Shown: positions 1-6,119 of the stretch, piece after piece | Layout of the letters: the number at the start of each line of letters is the position of its first letter | Numbering within the stretch: position 1 is the stretch's first letter | From: Lachnospiraceae bacterium UBA3282 | GTDB taxonomy: Bacteria > Bacillota > Clostridia > Lachnospirales > Lachnospiraceae | Assembly: GCA_002361735.1 (NCBI GenBank) | Contig: DETS01000100.1 | Span: 23,967 to 32,423 of the forward strand | Length of the DNA: 8,457 nucleotides | Reading direction: 5' to 3' | Made by a program: the position numbers and the translations under genes | Notes under the pieces: generated by a model | What the model was told of the DNA's origin: nothing | What the model saw: only the letters and a program-made list of their open reading frames with translations | Database searches by the model: none

Positions 1-1
1 A

Positions 2-250
2 ATTAATTTGGAAACAAATGAAGTTAGCAGAATGCAACTAAATATAAGCGGAATGAAGCTGGATGATTTTGTTTCTCTACATATGAGAGAGTTGGGTGAG
101 AAAAGAGATACAGTGATATTAGAAGGAGATTATGTGTGGACTTTGGGAAATTATATCACAAGACATTTATGTGCCTCACAACATGGAAAGAGTGATAAAG
201 ACAGATGTGGCGATTTGATTTATAAAAAATGCTTCACAGATTTCGATTAG
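2..250 (+). CDS. 3' fragment of a protein of unknown function
   Basis: The reading frame is open from the left edge (codons from position 2) to a TAG at 248-250, so about 82 C-terminal residues are visible and the true start lies outside the window. The TTG at 8 need not be a start. The fragment is polar, with no membrane segment or signal peptide. Its end contains LEGDYVWTLGNYITRHLC followed by a Cys/Lys/Asp-rich tail (SQHGKSDKDRCGDLIYKKC). I do not recognise the family. A GAGGAG site at 255-260 right after its stop serves the next (broken) gene, so the fragment was probably part of the same transcript. It could be a genuine C-terminus or itself part of a decayed gene. Confidence 0.5.
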   Translation: MNLETNEVSRMQLNISGMKLDDFVSLHMRELGEKRDTVILEGDYVWTLGNYITRHLCASQHGKSDKDRCGDLIYKKCFTDFD

Positions 251-268
251 TACGAGGAGAAATTTAAT

Positions 269-616
269 ATGAACAATAGCAAGAAGAAGTATGTAGTCTG
301 GGAACAGGTGGGACATGGGAATATGTCAAGGATTATTTTTCCAATCCTACGAACGGCTTTGACAAGGTTTTAATTGCCAGTCTATATTTTGAACAGATAC
401 AGCTGCAGTTAAAGGATGAGTTTGGGATTGGAGCGGATAAAACAGAAGTGTATCAGAACCTTAGTAGGAGGAGCGTGAAAGACTCTTTTTATTGGATGAG
501 GGTAGCCACTGAAATGTCTGGTTAACTGCATAGAGTATTTTGTGCAGGAATGCATTTGCAGGTGAAACTGCTGAATGAAGTTAATTTGAACAAGTTGTCG
601 TTATCGATGATTTAAG
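269..616 (+). pseudogene. decayed TylF/MycF-like methyltransferase gene
   Basis: A GAGGAG site (255-260) precedes ATG 269, which opens MNNSKKKYVVW but then runs into a stop about 34 codons in. Adding one G to the GGG at 300-302 restores a long reading: GTGGTWEYVKDYF, then DKVLIASLYFEQI and SVKDSFYWMRVATEMSG, to TAA at 523-525. After that stop, pieces in different frames continue (AFAGETAE near 550-575, LLNEVNLNKLSL near 571-608). They resemble the SAM-binding start of TylF-type O-methyltransferases (usual form close to AEcGVFxGEFAxxiNxxFPdrxLYLFDTF). The first part looks like the small Rossmann-like domain often fused ahead of such enzymes. At least two or three frame breaks and loss of the 3' half at the intron remnant make this a pseudogene. 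The family call comes from remembered motifs; the first frameshift alone could be a homopolymer error. Confidence 0.55.
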
Positions 617-730
617 TTTGAAGAACCTTATGCGGGGAAATCGCATGTACGGTTCTGTGGAGGGCAGTAGGCAAGCCTTTCACTTCACAATTATTAAGAA
701 AGGAGTGTCGAGACCGTCTACTCGGCGATT
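617..730 (+). mobile_element. 3' end remnant of a group II intron
   Basis: Domain V-like RNA (623-655) is followed by sequence that can fold in the manner of domain VI: AGTAG at 666-670 can pair with CTACT at 718-722, enclosing CACTTC 681-686 pairing with GGAGTG 702-707. No intron-encoded reverse transcriptase/maturase and no 5' domains are present upstream, where other coding remnants lie instead. The copy is therefore 5'-truncated, as expected from incomplete reverse transcription or from later deletion. The 3' boundary is uncertain; I place it just before the ATG at 735 because mutase homology starts there. The insert separates a broken gene from the mutase gene and forms the mutase leader. 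Confidence 0.5.
623..655 (+). ncRNA. degenerate group II intron domain V
   Basis: The segment starts GAACC and ends GGTTC, with a second helix ATGCG (630-634) against CGCAT (642-646), a GAAA-containing loop, and the TACGGTTC 3' strand typical of bacterial domain V. Compared with the usual 34-nt form it is 33 nt. The catalytic-triad position normally reading AGC is AAC here, a helix pair is lost at 628 versus 650, the 2-nt bulge reads AT rather than AC, and one base is missing beside the tetraloop. I judge it to be a true relic but catalytically dead. Confidence 0.65.
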
Positions 731-734
731 AAAA

Positions 735-2033
735 ATGGCGATAGTATACGCGGCAATGAGTGCAGATATTCTTCATCATGGCCATATCAGATTGTTGGAA
801 GAAGCGCAGAAATATGGCGATGTTATAGTGGGTCTGCATACAGACAAAGTAATCGCGTCATGTTGGCATATACCGATTCTTTCCTATGAAGAAAGATATA
901 GCATTGTATCAAGCATAAGGGGGATTTCGGAAGTGGTTCCCCAGGAGGAACTTGATCAGGTTCCTAATTTGAAAAAATATAAGCCGGATTTCGTGATTCA
1001 TGGCGATAATTGGAAAAATGATTCGGAGAAACATCTTCGCGAGAAAGTGATTGAGGTATTAAAAGAGTGGGGCGGAAAACTTATTGAAGTAAAGTATACC
1101 GAAGGGAACGGCGTTGAGAATATGGATAACGCTTTGAGCAGATTGGGAACGACCACTGACTTCAGACGCGGTCAATTGCGTAAATTGTTATCTATTAAAG
1201 GGCATGTGAATGTCATGGAAGCGCATAATGGTCTGACCGGGCTTATCGTTGAGAAAACAAAGCACTACAATGAAGATGGGACAATCGATCAGTTTGACGC
1301 CATGTGGGTTTCCTCTCTGTGTGACTCCACTTCCAAGGGGAAACCGGATATAGAATTAGTCGATCTGACATCCAGGGTAAATACGATCAACGAGATTATG
1401 GAAGTTACTACAAAGCCGATTATTGTCGATGGGGATACGGGAGGGAAGATAGAACATTTTATCTATACCGTGAGAACGTTGGAGCGCCTGGGCGTCTCGG
1501 CGATCATTATTGAAGATAAGGTCGGACTAAAGAAGAACTCTTTATTTGGAACGGAGGCAGCTCAGACACAGGATTCTGTTGAACACTTTTGTAAAAAAAT
1601 TACCTCCGGAAAGAATTCGCAGATAACCTCGGATTTTATGATCATTGCGAGAATAGAGAGCCTTATCCTGAAGCAAGGGATGGAAGATGCGCTGAAACGT
1701 GCAGAAGCGTACATAGCCGCGGGCGCAGATGGGATTATGATTCATAGTATTGACAAGACTGGAGAAGAGATAAAGCATTTTTGCAGGAAGTATAATTGTC
1801 TGGAAAACAGAGTCCCGCTTGTGGTTGTTCCGACGGCGTATAATCAGATTTACGAGGAAGAACTGTACGAGCTTGGGGTCAATGTATATATTTATGCAAA
1901 TCACTTGATCCGTGCGGGGTATAAGGCGATGTCGGACACAGCCTCGTCTATTCTTGATCATCATAGAAGTTATGAGTGCAATGATAAGTGCATGAGCATA
2001 AGGGAGATTATTAATTTGATCGATCTCCCATAG
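735..2033 (+). CDS. aepX: phosphoenolpyruvate mutase with N-terminal cytidylyltransferase-like domain
   Basis: PEP mutase rearranges phosphoenolpyruvate to phosphonopyruvate, the C-P bond-forming step of nearly all phosphonate pathways, in the cytoplasm. From ATG 735 the protein has 432 residues. Residues 1-135 are a glycerol-3-phosphate-cytidylyltransferase-like domain (HHGH at 14-17, HGDNW at 89-93). Residues 138-430 are the mutase: EAHNGLTG 162-169, VDGDTG 231-236 with metal/substrate Asp232 and Asp234, the diagnostic EDK 260-262 with NS 268-269, Arg306 and His337. The mutase active site looks intact. The N-terminal domain looks degraded: two lysines conserved in the family are Cys43 and His45, and the ISSTxI-like motif is replaced near 124-130. 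The reading frame is open back to TTG 618, but that stretch is intron RNA, so I chose ATG 735. It has no good Shine-Dalgarno site at normal distance. This is the two-domain architecture called AepX in Bacteroides capsule loci. Confidence 0.93.
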   Translation: MAIVYAAMSADILHHGHIRLLEEAQKYGDVIVGLHTDKVIASCWHIPILSYEERYSIVSSIRGISEVVPQEELDQVPNLKKYKPDFVIHGDNWKNDSEKHLREKVIEVLKEWGGKLIEVKYTEGNGVENMDNALSRLGTTTDFRRGQLRKLLSIKGHVNVMEAHNGLTGLIVEKTKHYNEDGTIDQFDAMWVSSLCDSTSKGKPDIELVDLTSRVNTINEIMEVTTKPIIVDGDTGGKIEHFIYTVRTLERLGVSAIIIEDKVGLKKNSLFGTEAAQTQDSVEHFCKKITSGKNSQITSDFMIIARIESLILKQGMEDALKRAEAYIAAGADGIMIHSIDKTGEEIKHFCRKYNCLENRVPLVVVPTAYNQIYEEELYELGVNVYIYANHLIRAGYKAMSDTASSILDHHRSYECNDKCMSIREIINLIDLP

Positions 2034-2203
2034 ATAAATGTGAGAGTACATAACAGGAGAGCTTATATGAGAATCAAATAGAAAAATATGATAATGAGAC
2101 AATAGGGGAATGATTAGTAAGTATGATGACAGGAGTCTTGTTCAGAGGGATTGATAAAGATTGTTGTTGTATGTGGATATGGGATAATGAAGGAGGATAT
2201 ACT
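2034..2203 (+). other. 170-base gap and leader before the methyltransferase gene
   Basis: No complete gene is visible here. A GGAGA-type site (2056-2060) precedes a five-codon minigene, ATG at 2067 to TAG at 2081. A second candidate start, ATG 2123, is in frame with the methyltransferase, but the extra 27 residues (with a Cys-Cys-Cys run) look like noise and have no ribosome site at proper distance. I see no clear promoter or terminator. The gap could hold decayed coding sequence. Confidence 0.4.
2190..2196 (+). promoter_or_regulatory. strong ribosome binding site deciding a GTG start
   Basis: AAGGAGG ends seven bases before GTG 2204. It is the strongest ribosome site near this gene and sets the start at GTG 2204 rather than the upstream in-frame ATG 2123. 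Confidence 0.8.
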
Positions 2204-2953
2204 GTGATACAAGAAAATACGATAGACGTAAGTGGTTGGAAAAAAATATGGAATTTGAAAGAAGCGGATGAAATACAACTTAACTCAGAGAGTGTAAAGG
2301 ATGTTTTCATGGAACTGAAACGTTTAGACGGAAATGATACAATCGGAAATGGAATAATGTATGAATCATTTTTAACACAGTATCAAAATTTAAAGAAAGA
2401 ATGCATGTCTGTGGGTGAGGCTCCGTTGAGAAGTGTTTTTGAAGTGGGATGTGGAAGCGGTCCTTTTCTGATGTTGTTCGAGAATGATAATGTTAAAGTA
2501 GGAGGACTGGACTATTCTGAAGTATTAATACGGACTGCAAGAAAAGTTCTTAAGAATCCAATTGAACTATATTGCGATGAAGCAATAGATTTAAAAACAG
2601 AATATAAATACGATGCCGTATACTCAAACAGCGCATTTGAGTATTTTCAAGATGAAGAATACGCTTTGCAGGTCTTGGAAAAAATGTTTTGTAAAGCAAA
2701 TTATTCAATTGCAATTCTTGATGTGCATGATGAAGACTTTAAAGAAGAATATATGGCATATAGAAAATCCATAATTGAAAATTACGAAGAAAAGTATCGC
2801 AATTTGTCTAAAAAGTTTTACAGTAAAGTTTTTTTTCTTAAATTTGCAAAAAGACACAAAATGGATATTAAATTTACAGAATGCAAATTAAAGGGATATT
2901 GGAATAGTAAATTTGTCTATGACGTTTATATGTTTAAAAATGATTCTATATAG
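2204..2953 (+). CDS. class I SAM-dependent methyltransferase
   Basis: The protein (249 residues from GTG 2204) is a Rossmann-fold methyltransferase of the Methyltransf_11/25 type. The SAM-binding glycine loop is FEVGCGSG at 79-86, the acidic end of the second strand is LDYS at 102-105, and the DAVYSNSAFEYF stretch at 137-148 matches motif IV/post-motif. The C-terminal third (about 165-249) is Lys/Tyr-rich and probably covers the substrate. No membrane segment is present. The substrate cannot be read from sequence; its place between PEP mutase and an aminotransferase suggests methylation of a phosphonate intermediate or of the acceptor glycan. Base composition is clearly more AT-rich than the flanking genes (13 of 60 G/C at 2821-2880, against 30 of 60 at 3121-3180), so it may have joined the cluster separately. 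Confidence 0.85.
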   Translation: MIQENTIDVSGWKKIWNLKEADEIQLNSESVKDVFMELKRLDGNDTIGNGIMYESFLTQYQNLKKECMSVGEAPLRSVFEVGCGSGPFLMLFENDNVKVGGLDYSEVLIRTARKVLKNPIELYCDEAIDLKTEYKYDAVYSNSAFEYFQDEEYALQVLEKMFCKANYSIAILDVHDEDFKEEYMAYRKSIIENYEEKYRNLSKKFYSKVFFLKFAKRHKMDIKFTECKLKGYWNSKFVYDVYMFKNDSI

Positions 2954-2983
2954 GGGTTATATGTAATTGGTAGTAGGGATGGC

Positions 2984-2990
2984 TAAGGAG
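2984..2990 (+). promoter_or_regulatory. ribosome binding site deciding the aminotransferase start
   Basis: TAAGGAG ends nine bases before ATG 3000, so this ATG is preferred over the in-frame TTG 2967 and ATG 2979, the second of which lies before the site itself. Confidence 0.7.
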
Positions 2991-2999
2991 TGGACACTG

Positions 3000-4235
3000 A
3001 TGACAGATAGTATCAAGAGGCTTGAAAAAGAATATAGAAAATTTGTAAGCGAGGGTATTGAACTAAATATGGAACGTGGTTGGCCCTGTCGGGAACAGTT
3101 GGATCTGTCGATGCCCATGTTGGATCTGGTCACGTCCGATACCGATCTGTGTCTTGAAAATGACTATCGGGGTTATGCGGGGACAGCGGGGATCGCTCCG
3201 CTGAAAAAATTGTTCGCGGAAGTGCTGCAGGTTACCGAAGAACAGATCTACATAGGCGGTACCATGAGTACGACCATCATGTATGACCTGATCAATAAGG
3301 CTGTGCTTTTTGGATTTGACGGATTCTTGCCGTGGAAGGATTTTCCCGGAAAGGTAAAATTCTTATGTCCTTCTCCGGGCTATGAAAAGCATTTCAATAT
3401 CTGTAAAACATTTGGGATTGAGATGATACAGATTCCCATGAATGATTCCGGACCAGATATGGATCTGGTGGAAAATCTTGTCAAAAATGACGATTCCATC
3501 AAGGGAATCTGGTGTGTACCGCTCTATTCCAATCCCACGGGTATCATCTATTCGGATGAAACGGTCTGTCGCCTTGCACGTATGCAGTCAAAGGCGGCGG
3601 ATTTCCGGATTATGTGGGATAATGCATACTGTGTACATCACCTTACGGACGAGGAATATCGGATCATAAACATTATTGATGAGTGTGCGAAGTGCGGACA
3701 TCCCAATCGGGTTTTTGAATTTACGTCTACTTCGAAGATCACTTTTCCCGGCGGAGGGGTCGGCGTCTGCGCTTCCAGCGTTGATAATATCAAATGGTTG
3801 ACCAGGACAAGCCTTCTACAGTTGAAAAGTGGGGATAAGATTAATCAGCTGCGCCACGCAAAGTTCTTTCCCACGGTGCAGTCTCTGCGGGATCACATGA
3901 AAAAACATAGGGATATCATCAAACCGAAGTTTGATCTGGTGGATTTGGTTTTGCATGAGCAGCTTGACGGATGGGATGTGGCGGAATGGATCAATCCGAA
4001 AGGAGGATATTTTATCAATCTGAAGTTGTTGAATGGAATGGCGCGCGATGTATGGCAGAAGTGTAAAGATGCAGGCTTGAGTATCACACCTGCCGGCTCG
4101 ACCTTTCCTTACGGGGAAGACAGGGAGGATGCCTATCTGCGGCTGGCGCCCACCTATCCCAGCATGGAGGAACTGGAACAGGCAATGCAGCTTCTGTGTA
4201 TTGCCATAAAAATATCATACACGGAAAAACATTAA
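3000..4235 (+). CDS. PLP-dependent aminotransferase (fold type I, aspartate-aminotransferase-like)
   Basis: The protein has 411 residues from ATG 3000, a full-length aminotransferase. Key features are ERGWPC near 25-30, YRGYAGTAG 56-64, YSNPTG 176-181 (Asn178 contacts the cofactor), WDNAY 206-210 (Asp207 pairs with the pyridine nitrogen, Tyr210), the Schiff-base lysine Lys246 in STSKITFPGGG, and the carboxylate-binding Arg381 in LRLAP. The pattern fits the Asp_aminotransf group (PF12897), not the class V PhnW transaminases that make 2-aminoethylphosphonate. Next to a PEP mutase and with no decarboxylase in view, the likely substrate is phosphonopyruvate, giving phosphonoalanine; such a step is known from phosphonoalamide biosynthesis. 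That substrate is an inference. The catalytic set is complete. Confidence 0.9.
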   Translation: MTDSIKRLEKEYRKFVSEGIELNMERGWPCREQLDLSMPMLDLVTSDTDLCLENDYRGYAGTAGIAPLKKLFAEVLQVTEEQIYIGGTMSTTIMYDLINKAVLFGFDGFLPWKDFPGKVKFLCPSPGYEKHFNICKTFGIEMIQIPMNDSGPDMDLVENLVKNDDSIKGIWCVPLYSNPTGIIYSDETVCRLARMQSKAADFRIMWDNAYCVHHLTDEEYRIINIIDECAKCGHPNRVFEFTSTSKITFPGGGVGVCASSVDNIKWLTRTSLLQLKSGDKINQLRHAKFFPTVQSLRDHMKKHRDIIKPKFDLVDLVLHEQLDGWDVAEWINPKGGYFINLKLLNGMARDVWQKCKDAGLSITPAGSTFPYGEDREDAYLRLAPTYPSMEELEQAMQLLCIAIKISYTEKH

Positions 4236-4265
4236 AATATATACATAACAGAGAGGGAAAAACGG

Positions 4266-5303
4266 ATGGTTGACAAAAGTTATTGTATGAGTTCTTTTCT
4301 GGCATTTAGATATGTAGTAGACCCGGATAAGACATTTAAAGAAGGGGTGGAACATGATAATTATATTCCAGTTCCCAATGAAAAACTGATTGCATGTGCA
4401 ACAGCAAAAGACATAGACTATCAAATTCAAAGTATGTTGGATAAATTGGATTTGTCAAATGCGGCAATTCTTTTGAGCGGCGGTATGGATTCAGCAATCC
4501 TTGCTTCCTATATGCCGAAGGGAACGAAGGCATATACGGCGAAATGCTCAGCGGCAGGCGCGATTGACGAAACGCGGAGAGCAAAGAAGTACTGTGACTA
4601 TTATGGGCTGGAACATGTGGTAGTTGATATTACGTGGGAAGATTATCTGGAAAATATCGACAAACTGATGCTGCGTGACGGATGTCCGGTATTTGCCAAC
4701 GAGCCTCAAGTCTATAAACTAACCACTGTTATTAAAGAGGCCGGTGCAGAATTGATTATTCTTGGAGATAATGCAGACATGGCTTTTGGCGGAATGGACG
4801 GGATGCTGTCGAAAGATTGGGATTACGAGGGCTGGAAGAACAGATATACCTTTGTGAAGCCGGAAAGTGCACTAAAGAATCCAATCGATATGGATATTGT
4901 TTATGAGAACTACAAAATAGGCGAAAATGGCGTTGATTTCATGCGCTTTATAGAAGAAATATTTGGATCGAGTTCTTCGGGCGCATATATCAATTCTTTT
5001 AAATTGGCTGAAATGAAGTATTTTGACCCGTATGCTTACCTGAAAATGAAGGATCCGCTTGATCTGGCAAGGGTAAGGGCGGGAGAAAGCAAATATCTGT
5101 TGAGGGAGTTGTTCAGGATGAAATATCCGGAGTTGCCCGTTCCGGAAAAAATAGCGATGCCCCGCGCGATGAATCAGTGGATGGCAGACTGGACGGGGCC
5201 TACACGAGAGGAATTTATACCGCACTGTACAGATGGGATGACAGGGGAACAGAAGTTCCTAGTATATAGCCTGGAAAGGTTCTTGAATTTGATAGAGGAG
5301 TAG
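4266..5303 (+). CDS. asparagine-synthase-like ATP-dependent amide ligase lacking the glutaminase domain
   Basis: The protein has 345 residues from ATG 4266, with a GAGAGGG site at 4251-4257. It matches only the synthetase half of asparagine synthetase-type enzymes, which adenylate a carboxylate and let an amine attack. The ATP-pyrophosphatase loop is LLSGGMDS at 69-76, and GDNADMAFGG at 157-166 corresponds to the GEGSDExFGG of true asparagine synthetases. The C-terminal KYLLREL stretch is also family-like. There is no N-terminal Cys-nucleophile glutaminase domain; the first 55 residues are a short lead (CMSSFLAFRYV). It therefore uses free ammonia or another amine, as in beta-lactam-synthetase-like side branches. 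In this context it could amidate phosphonoalanine or couple it to an amino acid. The next gene starts three bases after its stop, so the two are probably translationally coupled. Confidence 0.82.
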   Translation: MVDKSYCMSSFLAFRYVVDPDKTFKEGVEHDNYIPVPNEKLIACATAKDIDYQIQSMLDKLDLSNAAILLSGGMDSAILASYMPKGTKAYTAKCSAAGAIDETRRAKKYCDYYGLEHVVVDITWEDYLENIDKLMLRDGCPVFANEPQVYKLTTVIKEAGAELIILGDNADMAFGGMDGMLSKDWDYEGWKNRYTFVKPESALKNPIDMDIVYENYKIGENGVDFMRFIEEIFGSSSSGAYINSFKLAEMKYFDPYAYLKMKDPLDLARVRAGESKYLLRELFRMKYPELPVPEKIAMPRAMNQWMADWTGPTREEFIPHCTDGMTGEQKFLVYSLERFLNLIEE

Positions 5304-5306
5304 CCA

Positions 5307-6056
5307 ATGAATAGAAAAGCAATGATTTTAGTCGCAGGAATGGGGACGAGGTTGAAACCACTTACATTACAGAATCATAAGTGTCTTACAGAGGTGAATG
5401 GCGTACCCATTCTCGAGAATGCCTTGATGCATCTCAGCATGGAGGGGATTTCTCAGGTCGTTTTGGTGGTGGGATACCTAAAGGAGCAGATAAGGGACAG
5501 GATAGGAAGTCATTTTGCTGACATATCTGTCATATATGCTGAGAATACGATTTATGATCAGACAAATACGGTATATTCTTTGAAAAAGGGCTTGGAGGTT
5601 CTCACGGATTGCGACGAGTTGTTGCTTCTGGAGGGGGATGTTTTTTTCCGTAGAGAGATTCTGGATGATTTGATAGCTATGGAAGCGTCCAACGCTACCG
5701 TTTTGGAGCCGTATAACGATCTGTTGGATGGGACTTTTGCGGAACTGGATGCGCAGGGCTGTGTTGTCGATTGGATGCATAAAAGTATGCGCCCGGAAGA
5801 CTATGACGTGTCTGATAAATATAAGACAGTCAATATACACAAGTTTTCCAGTGCTTTCATCAAGGACTATCTGTGCCCTGCTATGGAAGAAATCGAGAAA
5901 GAACGAGGAATCAAACAGCCGCTTGAGAATGTAATGCAGATATTAGTCCGGAAAAATCCGAGGCTGATCAAAGGACTGGTCCTGAACGGGCAAAAATGGT
6001 TTGAAATCGACGATCAGCATGATCTTGAAATCGCTGAAAAAATTTTTTCTAATTAG
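5307..6056 (+). CDS. LicC/PntC-like CTP nucleotidyltransferase
   Basis: The protein (249 residues) belongs to the NTP-transferase/phosphocholine-cytidylyltransferase family, which joins CMP to a phosphate or phosphonate. The N-terminal signature is LVAGMGTRLKPLT at 8-20, followed by HKCLTEVNG 24-32. Other motifs are VVGYL 54-58, LLLEGDVFF 106-114 with the probable metal ligand Asp111, YKTVNIHKF 162-170, and the closing QKWFEIDD at 229-236 with Asp235/Asp236. This pattern matches nucleotidyltransferases found beside or fused to phosphonate transaminases (PntC type), which make CMP-phosphonates for attachment to polymers. Its ribosome site GAGGAG (5295-5300) lies inside the end of the preceding gene. 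A plain phosphocholine or other alcohol-phosphate substrate is possible, but the PEP mutase in the same operon favours a phosphonate. Confidence 0.88.
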   Translation: MNRKAMILVAGMGTRLKPLTLQNHKCLTEVNGVPILENALMHLSMEGISQVVLVVGYLKEQIRDRIGSHFADISVIYAENTIYDQTNTVYSLKKGLEVLTDCDELLLLEGDVFFRREILDDLIAMEASNATVLEPYNDLLDGTFAELDAQGCVVDWMHKSMRPEDYDVSDKYKTVNIHKFSSAFIKDYLCPAMEEIEKERGIKQPLENVMQILVRKNPRLIKGLVLNGQKWFEIDDQHDLEIAEKIFSN

Positions 6057-6059
6057 AAG

Positions 6060-6095
6060 GTGTTAGATACTTTTTCGTGGATTCCGGTATAACAC
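6060..6095 (+). repeat. imperfect inverted repeat between genes
   Basis: GTGTTA (6060-6065) plus TAC (6068-6070) can pair with GTATAACAC (6087-6095), giving a nine-pair stem with a two-base bulge and a 16-base loop. It fills most of the 63-base gap between the nucleotidyltransferase stop and the next start. No T run follows, so it is not a standard terminator. It could be an RNA-processing or stabilising hairpin, or chance. Confidence 0.35.
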
Positions 6096-6119
6096 AATAA
6101 AAAGGGTAGGAGGGTCGAG

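Noticed and set aside
618..734. 39-residue N-terminal extension of the mutase from TTG 618
   Set aside because: It translates intron domain V and tail sequence, and family homology starts at about ATG 735.
1542..2102. 186-codon reverse-strand open frame
   Set aside because: It lies antisense to the conserved mutase domain, with no ribosome site and no family motifs.
2123..2203. 27-residue extension of the methyltransferase from ATG 2123
   Set aside because: The AAGGAGG site at 2190-2196 points to GTG 2204, and the extension looks unlike a protein N-terminus.
4271..4276. TTGACA as a possible -35 promoter element
   Set aside because: It lies just inside a coding region, and no -10-like hexamer follows at 16-18 bases.
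4872..5225. 117-codon reverse-strand open frame
   Set aside because: It is a shadow of the asparagine-synthase-like gene, without a start signal or recognisable domain.
6060..6095. rho-independent terminator after the nucleotidyltransferase gene
   Set aside because: The stem is AT-rich and bulged, and no T run follows it on either strand.
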